A stretch of DNA of 64,000 nucleotides from positions 1 to 64,000 of the forward strand of contig JAFGNU010000040.1 in NCBI GenBank assembly GCA_016926875.1. The letters are read 5' to 3'. The number at the start of each line of letters is the position of its first letter. The stretch's first letter is position 1. Of the stretch, positions 38,849 to 47,741 are shown piece by piece. Source of the stretch: Anaerolineae bacterium (GTDB taxonomy: Bacteria; Chloroflexota; Anaerolineae; Aggregatilineales; Aggregatilineaceae). The notes below the pieces were generated by a model. That model was not told the origin of the DNA. It was given only the letters and a program-made list of their open reading frames with translations, and made no database searches. Made by a program: the position numbers and the translations under genes.

Positions 38849-39084
38849 GATCTGAACTCCTGTATGGTAAAAAGCTGGCAAATGTGTTGTAGCCAAGCGA
38901 GCAGCGTTTAGCAGTTAGCGATCAGCGATTTGCACAACAAATGGGTGGGGATTGTGTTTTTTGCCAGACGGTAAGAACGAGAAATCTCTACTGCATGATC
39001 TGAGTAGAACATGCATTCTAGAATAATATATCAAAAGCCGCTGTCACCGTCAATGCGCACGGTGGTCGTCAAACGGTGTATCTG

Positions 39085-39906
39085 CTAGGCGGGCACACGC
39101 CCGCTGGTAAGAAGCGCCAGCCGCACGCAGAAATAGTCTTCCTGCCGGAGCAGGTAGTCTGGCGATTGTGGATCAATCAGCCTGAGCACTTCATGCCATT
39201 CTCCCTGGGCGATACCTGCGGCCTGCGCCGTTTCGGGTGGGACATCGCGCACTGCATCGGGAACCAGGTCGTAACGCCAGGCGTTTTCACCAAACGGGGC
39301 ATTGAACAGTGCCGTATGCGCCGAGGTTGTGACATGTGTCAGCCCTGCCCAGCGCAGCCAGGCAGCCGCATTGTCCGGGTGACAGGCGGGATCGTAGCGT
39401 GACCCTGCAAAGAGCACGCGCCGGAGCACTGCTTCCAGGTGTGGGCGACCAGGGAACACCAGACTTCGGAAGGGGTGCAAGAAAAAAACCATCACCGTTC
39501 CGCCGGGTTTAACCACCCGCACCAGTTCTTTGACCTGGATGGCGGGCGTAGAGAAGACCTGTGGGTGAAGCACATCTGCCGCCCATGCCCAATCAAACGT
39601 ATCAGCGGAAAACGGCAGCGGCTCCTCTAAATCGGCGGTCTGAAGCCTGATACGGTCGCGCATGTTGTGCAGTGCGGCCTGCTTGGCGGCGATGGTGAGC
39701 AGGTCGTCACAAATGTCAATGCCGGTGATGTGGCCTGTGCAGCCGGTGGCTTTGTCTAGCAGACCGAACAAACCGCCCGCTCCACAGCCGACATCTAATC
39801 CGTGTGAGCCAGATGGCAGATCAACCGTCGCTAACGCAGCCTGATAAAGCGGCATCATGTAGTGATTGTATTCTAACAGGGCTTCACCGTAGTCAGAATC
39901 GGTCAT
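39085..39906 (-). CDS. SAM-dependent class I methyltransferase
   Basis: 'GLDVGCGAGGLFGLLDKATGCTGHITGIDICDDLL'. Confidence 0.85.
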   Translation of the reverse strand: MTDSDYGEALLEYNHYMMPLYQAALATVDLPSGSHGLDVGCGAGGLFGLLDKATGCTGHITGIDICDDLLTIAAKQAALHNMRDRIRLQTADLEEPLPFSADTFDWAWAADVLHPQVFSTPAIQVKELVRVVKPGGTVMVFFLHPFRSLVFPGRPHLEAVLRRVLFAGSRYDPACHPDNAAAWLRWAGLTHVTTSAHTALFNAPFGENAWRYDLVPDAVRDVPPETAQAAGIAQGEWHEVLRLIDPQSPDYLLRQEDYFCVRLALLTSGRVPA

Positions 39907-39931
39907 GTTGTTTCCTATCTGGGCGTGACAC

Positions 39932-40699
39932 TCAGTGGGCGAGACAGCTTTTTACCCAGTCGAGCGACAGCGCACCCGCTAGGGCGATAGAAGTGGACTG
40001 AATCGATTTACCTGCGAATGTTATGCTAAAAAAGCGCCAGACGGGCATATGGCTGGTACCGGCCATGATCCCGGCCAGATCAAACAACGGGTTGGGGACG
40101 ATGCTCAAGGTAAGGATGGTCAGCGTGCCGTTGCGATCCATCCATCGCTTGACACGGCGTACCGGCGCGGTTGTTTGCAGGGCAGCCAGCCCGCTGTAAC
40201 CGGTCATGTAGCCCGTAAACTCGCCCAGCGTGGCGCCCAACGCGCCACAGATGCCAACCAACCCTGGATGCAGCGAACTGCCCAATGCGAAGACAAAGAT
40301 TAAGCCGGGCGCCGGGAGAATCAGGGTCGCGTTGCTAAGCAGCATGGCAAGGAACGCCCCGGCGTATCCAAGCGTGGCGAAATCCTGCATTTTGTCACGG
40401 CTCAGGGTGATGGTTACTGTGAGTCCCAGGATCACCAGCATGGTCAGCAGGCGCAAGACACAGGCTAGGCGGGGGGCGGCTTGAAGCGCCTCAGCCGGGG
40501 CACTAACGGCTGCCTGCCTGGCGATCTGCCCACTAAGGCTGCCGGGGTTGCCAGGGGCGTGTGATATTGATGATGGGGATGATGAAGCAGCGGCAGCAGC
40601 AGGAGAATCAGGGGTGCCGGCTTGTGGTGGCGGTGTGTCGTTCGGCACCGGCCAACATGCTGCGAATACGCGCTGCAACCATCTCGATAGCCACCTCAT
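39932..40699 (-). CDS. VTT/DedA-type (YqaA-like) membrane protein; true start uncertain
   Basis: 'GICGALGATLGEFTGYMTGYSG' with several TM helices; annotated Met overlaps udk 3' end by 92 bp so a later start is likely. Confidence 0.7.
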   Translation of the reverse strand: MRWLSRWLQRVFAACWPVPNDTPPPQAGTPDSPAAAAASSSPSSISHAPGNPGSLSGQIARQAAVSAPAEALQAAPRLACVLRLLTMLVILGLTVTITLSRDKMQDFATLGYAGAFLAMLLSNATLILPAPGLIFVFALGSSLHPGLVGICGALGATLGEFTGYMTGYSGLAALQTTAPVRRVKRWMDRNGTLTILTLSIVPNPLFDLAGIMAGTSHMPVWRFFSITFAGKSIQSTSIALAGALSLDWVKSCLAH

Positions 40700-41282
40700 T
40701 TTTGCCGCCTTCCGGTATGATCACATCAGCATAGCGTTTGCTGGGTTCCACAAACTCCAGGTGCATGGGGCGTACACTGTTAAGGTACTGATCGATGACC
40801 GATTCGACCGAACGCCCGCGTTCGGTGATATCTCGCTTTAGCCGCCGGATAAAGCGAATATCTGGATCGGCATCCACGTAGATGCGCATATCAAACCGCC
40901 TGCGCAGGTCTGGGTCTGCAAATATGAGAATACCTTCGACCAGGATGATCGGCTGGGGTGCGATAAGCTGAATCCGGTCGGTACGGCAGTGGCTTGTGAA
41001 GTCGTAGATCGGGACGGCGACCGGCTGCCACTGTTTGAGCAGTTCAATATGCTGGACCAACAAATCGGTGTCCAGCGAGTCGGGATGATCAAAGTTGACC
41101 GTGTCCCGCTGTGAACGCGGGGCATCCCGCAGATCGTGATAATAGGCATCGTGCGCCAGATAGGCGATGTGCTCGGTACCAACGCGCTCCAGGATCGCAG
41201 TGGCGACGGTTGTTTTGCCGGAACCAGAACCGCCTGCGACTCCGATCGTGACCGGGGTGGGGTGGTCAGACGTGCCCGTCAT
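40608..41282 (-). CDS. udk: uridine kinase
   Basis: 'IGVAGGSGSGKTTVA', 'AYLAHDAYYHDL', 'VNFDHPDSLDTDLLVQHIELL'. Confidence 0.92.
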   Translation of the reverse strand: MTGTSDHPTPVTIGVAGGSGSGKTTVATAILERVGTEHIAYLAHDAYYHDLRDAPRSQRDTVNFDHPDSLDTDLLVQHIELLKQWQPVAVPIYDFTSHCRTDRIQLIAPQPIILVEGILIFADPDLRRRFDMRIYVDADPDIRFIRRLKRDITERGRSVESVIDQYLNSVRPMHLEFVEPSKRYADVIIPEGGKNEVAIEMVAARIRSMLAGAERHTATTSRHP

Positions 41283-41357
41283 GGTGCGTCTCCTACGAGC
41301 TAACGCGGCTTAAAATAAGTGCCCGCAGTGTAAAAACCGGGGCACAGTATTGACTGA

Positions 41358-41429
41358 GCCACCCAAGGGAATTGAACCCTTAACCTAACGCTTACGAAGC
41401 GTTTGCTCTGCCGATTGAGCTAGGGTGGC
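41358..41429 (-). tRNA. tRNA-Thr (anticodon CGT)
   Basis: GCCACCCTAGCTCAATCGGCAGAGCAAACGCTTCGTAAGCGTTAGGTTAAGGGTTCAATTCCCTTGGGTGGC; full cloverleaf, anticodon loop TTCGTAA. Confidence 0.95.
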
Positions 41430-41495
41430 ATCCTGCCCCGCATTATAGCAACACGCCGGTGGCGTGACAAGTGTGAGTTTGGCGCTTATGTGCGT

Positions 41496-42713
41496 TCATT
41501 GGTCTGCTTCAAACGCGGCCAATGTTTGTCCGGCTACCACTGCTGGATCATTCCCGTTAAGCGCTACCGCCTGAACGGCCTGGTCGAGCGCGGGTTGTAG
41601 CTGTGTGGCGAACACGGTATGCAGCGGCGCAGTCACTCCCCACGAGAGGGCGTGCCCCCATGCTTGACGCAGCGCGGTGTCGTCTAGCGCGGTGACGTTC
41701 ACCGGGGCGTGGTGGGTGTGCTCGAACCAGTAGCGCTGTGTGTCGGGTGAAATCAGAAAGATGAGGAATGATGCGGCGGATTCCAGTCCCTCGGTGGTGC
41801 TGTTGATATTCAGCATCGCCAGCCGGGGCGAGAGAAGCGCGCGCCAGGGATTGGGTGGCAGGTCAGGCAGGCGCCCGATCCCCAGGTTGTCACCCAGCGC
41901 AGATCGGAGCGCGGGCAAATCTTCTGAGGAGGCGATCAGCAACCCGGCGTCACCCTGCAAAAACGCCGCCTGGTCCGTCGAAAACACAACGCCCGGACTC
42001 GCTGCCAACGCTTGTACGTCGCTCAAGTAGTCTTGCAGGGTGGGCAAGGCGATGAGCAGCCGTCCGCTGCTGTTGATTAGCTGCCGGTCGTGTATAAAAT
42101 AGAGCGCGGACGTGGCAAAAAACGTCGGCGGGATCACCATCCCGGCGGATTCCGCCTCGGTGAGCAGGTCTTCGTACGCTTCGGGCGGGGTCGAAACCAG
42201 ATCACGATTGGTGTAGAGCACGGCGAACTCGGCGCTGTAGGCCACGCCGTAAGGGATGCCATCGAAAGATGCCGCGTAGGCGATGGGTTCGGTAACGTAC
42301 TCGGTTATCTGGTCGAAACTGTCCGGGCCGATCAACTGGAGCAGTCCCTCTGATGCCAGATCGTGCAGCCACTCCGACGGCCCGAACAACACATCCGGCC
42401 CGGCCCCGGCGATGACAGCCGCCCGGTATTCGGCCTGAAGCACCGATTCTTCGAAGAACTTAAGCTGGACGTCGGTGTCTGGGTGTGCTGCTTCATATTT
42501 CAGGCGGATATGTTCCAGGGCTTCGCGTTCTGCGCCGCTAAAGGGGTGCCAGACAAATAACGGTTGGGGTGTGGCGGCAGGCGGCGGCGCTTGATCGACG
42601 GAGGCGACAGGGCTGGGCTGCGGCGGCTCGTCACTGGTTTCGGCACAGGCGGACAGAATCACAACCACGCTAAGCAGACAGATCAAAACCCGCATCAGGT
42701 TCAGGCGTCGCAT
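41496..42713 (-). CDS. ABC transporter extracellular solute-binding lipoprotein (sugar type)
   Basis: Lipobox VILSACAE; 'VWHPFSGAEREALEHIRLKYEAAHPDTDVQLKFF'. Confidence 0.82.
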   Translation of the reverse strand: MRRLNLMRVLICLLSVVVILSACAETSDEPPQPSPVASVDQAPPPAATPQPLFVWHPFSGAEREALEHIRLKYEAAHPDTDVQLKFFEESVLQAEYRAAVIAGAGPDVLFGPSEWLHDLASEGLLQLIGPDSFDQITEYVTEPIAYAASFDGIPYGVAYSAEFAVLYTNRDLVSTPPEAYEDLLTEAESAGMVIPPTFFATSALYFIHDRQLINSSGRLLIALPTLQDYLSDVQALAASPGVVFSTDQAAFLQGDAGLLIASSEDLPALRSALGDNLGIGRLPDLPPNPWRALLSPRLAMLNINSTTEGLESAASFLIFLISPDTQRYWFEHTHHAPVNVTALDDTALRQAWGHALSWGVTAPLHTVFATQLQPALDQAVQAVALNGNDPAVVAGQTLAAFEADQ

Positions 42714-42856
42714 GGGTTTCTCCAGCGGTAGGGATGAACGACTGTGCCTATTCTAGCACGTTTTTTATGTACGTTGGTGGGGGATGTGGTAGGCGTTCAG
42801 TATAATTGGTTTGCGCAGTACAAGGACTGGGTTGGCGTCATGAGGGGAGCGGCGAG

Positions 42857-43882
42857 GTGAAGGTTAGGCTGTATACGGGTGACAACCTGTTTGTAGAATT
42901 GTGCGAAGAATGGGGCGATCTGCTGGCAGATAGCGCTGCCGATTGTGTGTTCATGACCTGTGCGTGGCAGTCTGCCTGGTGGAAAGCATACCAGCCGGGG
43001 CAGGTTTGGGCACCGGTTGTGCATGGCGACGATGGGCGGCTGCATGGTATCGCACCGTGGTTTCGGGCCGTCGAGGATGATGGAACGCGGACTATATACC
43101 CGGTCGGGTGCGTGGACGTGACGGATTACCTGGACATGATCGCGCGGCGCGGGCACGAAGACGCGGTTTTTGCAGCACTGGCGGACTTCCTGGCCGAACA
43201 CGCAGACGAGTTCGACAACATGCGGTTGTGCAATATCCCGCAGGACTCGCCAGGGCTGGCGCTGCTGCCCGGCCTGCTTGCAGACCGGGGCTTCTCAGTA
43301 TCCGTTGACATAGAGGACGTGTGCCCGGTGGTAACACTGCCGGAGCGCTGGGAAGATTATGTCGCCGGGCTGGATAAAAAGCGCCGCCACGAACTGCGCC
43401 GCAAACTACGCCGGGCGCAGGGAGCCGGTTCGGCTGTGGATTGGTACATTGTCGGGCCGGACCACAACCTGGAGGACGAGCTTGATCGCTTCCTGCGCCT
43501 GATGGCTGCCAGCAGCGAAGAAAAAGCGCTGTTTTTGCAGCACCCGGTTAATGAAGCATTCTTCCGCGCGGTTGTGCCGCAGGCGGCGGAGCAGGGCTGG
43601 CTGCAACTGGCATTCCTGACGGTGAACGGCGAGGCGGCGGCGTCATATCTGAATTTCACATACGGTGACCGGGTGATGGTCTACAACTCCGGGCACGACC
43701 CGGCGCAGCACGGGCGCTTGAGTCCGGGCATCGTCTTGGTGGCCCGGCTGATCGAGCACGCCATCGCGCAGCGGCGGGCGGTATTCGACTTCCTGCGTGG
43801 CGACGAGCCGTACAAGTACGACCTGGGCGGGCAGGATACCCATGTGTACCGGCTGACCGTCCAGGCCGGGGCAGGGAGGTAG
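42857..43882 (+). CDS. GNAT/FemAB-like (CelD/BcsL-type) acetyltransferase
   Basis: 'LDKKRRHELRRKLRRAQ', 'FDFLRGDEPYKYDLG'; GTG start at 42857 preferred over upstream TTG. Confidence 0.75.
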   Translation: MKVRLYTGDNLFVELCEEWGDLLADSAADCVFMTCAWQSAWWKAYQPGQVWAPVVHGDDGRLHGIAPWFRAVEDDGTRTIYPVGCVDVTDYLDMIARRGHEDAVFAALADFLAEHADEFDNMRLCNIPQDSPGLALLPGLLADRGFSVSVDIEDVCPVVTLPERWEDYVAGLDKKRRHELRRKLRRAQGAGSAVDWYIVGPDHNLEDELDRFLRLMAASSEEKALFLQHPVNEAFFRAVVPQAAEQGWLQLAFLTVNGEAAASYLNFTYGDRVMVYNSGHDPAQHGRLSPGIVLVARLIEHAIAQRRAVFDFLRGDEPYKYDLGGQDTHVYRLTVQAGAGR

Positions 43883-43886
43883 CGCG

Positions 43887-45158
43887 ATGTCCATTCGGCG
43901 CGTGGCAATGTTGAGCGTGCATACCTGTCCGCTGGCGACACTGGGCGGCAAAAAAACGGGCGGGATGAACGTCTATGTGCGCGACGTGGGGCGCGAACTG
44001 GGGCGGCGCGGGATCGAAGTGGACGTGTTCACGCGCAGCGAAAACCCGGCTGTCTCCCATGTGACGGCATTGGGCGACAAGGCGCGGGTGGTGCATGTGC
44101 CCGCTGGTCCGGAATCACACGTCGGCCCTGCCGAGATTTACCCGTACCTGCCGCAGTTTGTGGACGGCGTGCGCCGGTTTGCGGCGGAAAGCGGCCTGCA
44201 TTATGACGTGATCTTCAGCCATTACTGGTTAAGCGGCTGGACAGCCCACGAACTGCGGGCGCGGTGGGGTGCGCCGGTGGTGCAGATGTTCCATACGTTG
44301 GGCCGCATGAAAAACCGCATCGCGCAGCAGGTGCACGACCGCGAAGGGGATATCCGCATTTTCACCGAAACGGATATCATGTCCTGGGCGGACCGGCTGG
44401 TTGCGGCCACTCCGGCAGAGCGCGCGCAGATGTTGTGGCTGTACCGCGCCGACCGCCGCAAGATCGATATTGTGCCGCCGGGCGTAGACCTGGAACGCTT
44501 CCGGCCTTTGCCGCCGGATGATGCCAAGGGTCATATCGGCGTGCCCGGGCATCACCGGATGCTGTTGTTTGTCGGGCGGATCGAGCCGCTCAAAGGCGTG
44601 GATACGCTGCTGCGGGCGGTCGCCATCCTGCGCGATCAAAATCCGACACTGCTTGAAGACCTGTGTGTCTGTGTGATCGGTGGTGATCCAGAGGACGAAC
44701 CGCCGGATGCCGAGATGGTGCGGCTGCAAAGCCTGCGCGAAGAGTTAAACCTGCGTGACCGGGTGACATTCCTGGGAGCACGCGACCAGGATATGCTGCA
44801 CTATTACTACAGCGCGGCTGAGATGTTGATCATGCCGTCCGATTATGAAAGCTTCGGCATGGTGGCGTTAGAGGCGATGGCGTGCGGTACGCCCGTGATC
44901 GCGTCCGAGGTGGGCGGGCTGGCGTTCCTGGTGCAGGACGGCGAAACCGGCTTTCATGTCCCTAACCAGGAACCGGAAGCGCTGGCCGACCGGATTCGTA
45001 TCATTCTGAGCGAGCCTGGCAAGCGTGCGCAGATGGGCGCCGCCGCCCACCAACTGGCACAGGAGTACGGCTGGCCTCAGATCGTGGACCGGCTGCTGGA
45101 TGTGTTTGAACGTGCAAAGCGGAAAAATGCAGGCATCACGGCTGTGATGATCGAGTGA
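43887..45158 (+). CDS. glycosyltransferase family 1 (GT4/MshA-like)
   Basis: 'GGKKTGGMNVYVRDVGRELGRRGIEVDVFTR', 'PPGVDLERFRPL', 'MPSDYESFGMVALEAMACGTPVIASEVGGLAFLV'. Confidence 0.9.
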   Translation: MSIRRVAMLSVHTCPLATLGGKKTGGMNVYVRDVGRELGRRGIEVDVFTRSENPAVSHVTALGDKARVVHVPAGPESHVGPAEIYPYLPQFVDGVRRFAAESGLHYDVIFSHYWLSGWTAHELRARWGAPVVQMFHTLGRMKNRIAQQVHDREGDIRIFTETDIMSWADRLVAATPAERAQMLWLYRADRRKIDIVPPGVDLERFRPLPPDDAKGHIGVPGHHRMLLFVGRIEPLKGVDTLLRAVAILRDQNPTLLEDLCVCVIGGDPEDEPPDAEMVRLQSLREELNLRDRVTFLGARDQDMLHYYYSAAEMLIMPSDYESFGMVALEAMACGTPVIASEVGGLAFLVQDGETGFHVPNQEPEALADRIRIILSEPGKRAQMGAAAHQLAQEYGWPQIVDRLLDVFERAKRKNAGITAVMIE

Positions 45159-45189
45159 TACCTGATCACATCTCGCGTGAGGGACCCGG

Positions 45190-45507
45190 TCAGCCGCCGT
45201 AAGAATCCACCGTGTTGATCGCTTCCGCCGAAATATACGGCGCTTTGTCTTCGAGCGCCAGCGCTTCATCCTCGCTGATCGTGGTTTGTCCCCGGTGATA
45301 TAGCACGCTGTTAAACGTGTCGAACTGGTAGCGCCGGTTCACCCAGCCGTAGCGTGGATGGTAAAACACCACGTCAAATTGCAGCAGGTCCTTCTCATCG
45401 ATAAACACCTCATCTACCAGCCAGACCGGCGCGTATTGTTCCAGGTGCGGGCGGGCTTTCTCGTCCCGGCGCTGGCGCATGATCTTTCGCTTTTGTCTCG
45501 TGTTCAT
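45190..45507 (-). CDS. conserved hypothetical protein
   Basis: Start MNTRQKRKIMRQRRDEK chosen; ~105 aa. Confidence 0.6.
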   Translation of the reverse strand: MNTRQKRKIMRQRRDEKARPHLEQYAPVWLVDEVFIDEKDLLQFDVVFYHPRYGWVNRRYQFDTFNSVLYHRGQTTISEDEALALEDKAPYISAEAINTVDSYGG

Positions 45508-45687
45508 CGAATCCTCGCTGCTATGTCCCGGCTTACACGATACGGTTGGTGCCTGATGAGATTGTATTGCATCATGCCTGATTCGGGTAATACGGTAGCG
45601 TAGAAGCTGCCCGGCTGATTCTGGCATGTTGCACTATAATGCGGGTACGTGTCCGAGGGTGAACGTTAGCGTTGGTCAGGATGAGGC

Positions 45688-47598
45688 ATGGTGTCACAGT
45701 TCAAGATCGGGGAGTATCGGGCGATTTCATTGTGGGGCGCGCGGGGTACGCGCCAACTACTGCGGTTGAAGCACCCCGGTATGGGGGTAGATGATCGCAC
45801 GTATGACATGGCGTATACCGAGGAGGGAGCCGAGCGCGTGCGGGCGATGGGGTTTAACTGCGTGTACCTGATGTGCAGTTGGGGCTTCCCGCCTGAAACG
45901 GAAGAAATGGACTGGGAGGTCTTCCGGCGTGCCGTGCGCCTGTATCACGAGGCAGGTATCCAGGTGGTTGGTGGGGTGCAGGTATCAAGCTGCATGGCGC
46001 AGGGCCCCTACCGTGAGAAAGACTGGTACGCGCTTGATCCGTGGGGCAGGCGGATTCCCTGCTACCGGGAATGCTACTATACGTGCTGGAACAGCCCGGA
46101 CTGGCTGGAAGACGTCAAGAAGCGCATTTGCGTAGTCATCGAGGCTAAAGCAGACGGCGTGTTTTTTGGCGAGCCGTGGATGGGCGGCGTGCCGTTGGAC
46201 GTGGGGCGCGGGCTGCTGGGCGTAGCAGGCTGTCATGATGCGCGCTGCCGGGCGGCATATGCCGAGGAAACAGGCGGTTTGGCGCTTCCGGCGGGTATAC
46301 ATCCTCGTGGGCGCCGCGTGCAGGCGTATTTGCAGTGGCGCGCCAGTCTGATAGCACGCCGCTTGCAGGAGTGGGCCAGCTATGCGCAGGAATTGAATCC
46401 CGCGATTGTGATCACGGTCGAGGGCTGCGAACCGGACTGCCGCAACCCGTTTGTACAGGTTGGGCACGAACTGGCAGAACCGGCGGATACCTACGAGCCG
46501 CGATTGCTGGCGTGCGACCTGCCGCGCGCCGAGTCGGCAGGGTATCTTGTCCAGAATGCAGCGGCGCTGGACGGCGCGTTGTCGGGGCCGGATGGCGCGG
46601 CAGCGCTGAGCCATGTCGGTCCCCGGCAGGCAGATACCGGCACGTTTTGGTCGGGGCATCACTTCCAGGTGGCGATGGCCGAAGCCTGCGCGCTGGAGGT
46701 GCCTCCCGTGATCGATGGCAATGGGTTTGTCTACCGGCGCAGCTTGACGCTACTGATCCATAAACAATACAAGCGGCAGCAAGAAGCTATCGGCCAGATG
46801 AACGCCTGGCTGGAACAGCATGCCGGGTGGCTAAACAACCGCACGAATGCCAGCCCGCTGGCTGTGTTGTATCCACAGGAGGCGCTGCGAACGGACTGGA
46901 ACGCCGTTGCTCCTGTGTTTTGGGGCGCGTGCCAGACGATCATCGCGCACGGGCTGCCGTTTCGTGTCGTGGGGCAGGGGAGTTGGGACGATGTCACAAC
47001 ACTAGTCGTGCCGCCCGGCCAGGTATCGTGGCTGGATCAGCGACTGGAACGCTTTGTAGAACAGGGTGGACGCGTGATCGCATTGCAGCGGGCACGTACC
47101 GGCATGAGTGGCCGCCCGTTGTGGACAGGTTATCGCCCGCCCAGGCCATCATGGCTGCACTGGCCGTTGGTGCGCCGGATTTCAAACCGGCTGGGGGCGA
47201 AAATATGGCGTCTGCGTCATGCCGGGCGGCTGATACGCTTTTGGGCGAACCGGCTGCGCAGGCCGGATCGCGCGCCTGTTAACAAGTTGTTCGCGCTGCC
47301 ACCGGACGAGTTACAGCGCGAACTGCTGGAGGCGGTGGAGACAGGCTCGTTCCCACGCGTAACGGGCGGTGTTCTGTTTAGCCTGTGGCGCGAACCCGAC
47401 GGCGTTGAGCAGTGGCATCTGGTCAACTACCAGGACAAGGCCGTGCGGGCCACGCTGCACGCGCCGGAATTTGTCAGCGGATGGGTCTATGCACCGGGCG
47501 AAGAAGAAGCCGTCAAGGTGTTTGGCAATGATGTAATCGTCACGGTCGACGCGTACAAGGTGCTGCGCCTGCGGCATCAGATGGGGAGCCAAGAGTGA
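45688..47598 (+). CDS. hypothetical TIM-barrel/glycoside-hydrolase-like protein
   Basis: 636 aa; 'GAERVRAMGFNCVYLMCSWGFPPETEEMDWEVFRRAVRLYHEAGIQVVGGVQVS' and 'ADGVFFGEPWMGG' resemble GH catalytic barrel; later flavodoxin-like segment. Confidence 0.65.
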   Translation: MVSQFKIGEYRAISLWGARGTRQLLRLKHPGMGVDDRTYDMAYTEEGAERVRAMGFNCVYLMCSWGFPPETEEMDWEVFRRAVRLYHEAGIQVVGGVQVSSCMAQGPYREKDWYALDPWGRRIPCYRECYYTCWNSPDWLEDVKKRICVVIEAKADGVFFGEPWMGGVPLDVGRGLLGVAGCHDARCRAAYAEETGGLALPAGIHPRGRRVQAYLQWRASLIARRLQEWASYAQELNPAIVITVEGCEPDCRNPFVQVGHELAEPADTYEPRLLACDLPRAESAGYLVQNAAALDGALSGPDGAAALSHVGPRQADTGTFWSGHHFQVAMAEACALEVPPVIDGNGFVYRRSLTLLIHKQYKRQQEAIGQMNAWLEQHAGWLNNRTNASPLAVLYPQEALRTDWNAVAPVFWGACQTIIAHGLPFRVVGQGSWDDVTTLVVPPGQVSWLDQRLERFVEQGGRVIALQRARTGMSGRPLWTGYRPPRPSWLHWPLVRRISNRLGAKIWRLRHAGRLIRFWANRLRRPDRAPVNKLFALPPDELQRELLEAVETGSFPRVTGGVLFSLWREPDGVEQWHLVNYQDKAVRATLHAPEFVSGWVYAPGEEEAVKVFGNDVIVTVDAYKVLRLRHQMGSQE

Positions 47599-47651
47599 TT
47601 TTGTGCTCTATAGCCATATGGATTGCCGCTGCTTCGTAGCATAATTGCAGC

Positions 47652-47701
47652 CGTTGGCAGGTAGCCTGACACGAGGGTCAGGCCCGGAAAACCGACCAAC
47701 G
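47652..47701 (+). ncRNA. candidate structured element in the purH 5' leader
   Basis: P1 CGTTGG/CCAACG (47652-57/47696-701), P2 CCTGAC/GTCAGG (47665-70/47677-82), P3 CGG-AAAA-CCG (47685-94): three-way-junction-capable. Confidence 0.4.
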
Positions 47702-47741
47702 CATTTATATTTTGAATTAACAGACGAAAGCAGAGGGCAAC

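Noticed and set aside
47652-47701. SRP RNA or ZTP riboswitch for the purH leader element
   Set aside because: Lacks the SRP GGAAGCAGC-type apical loop and the conserved ZTP core as I remember them; kept only as an unclassified candidate.
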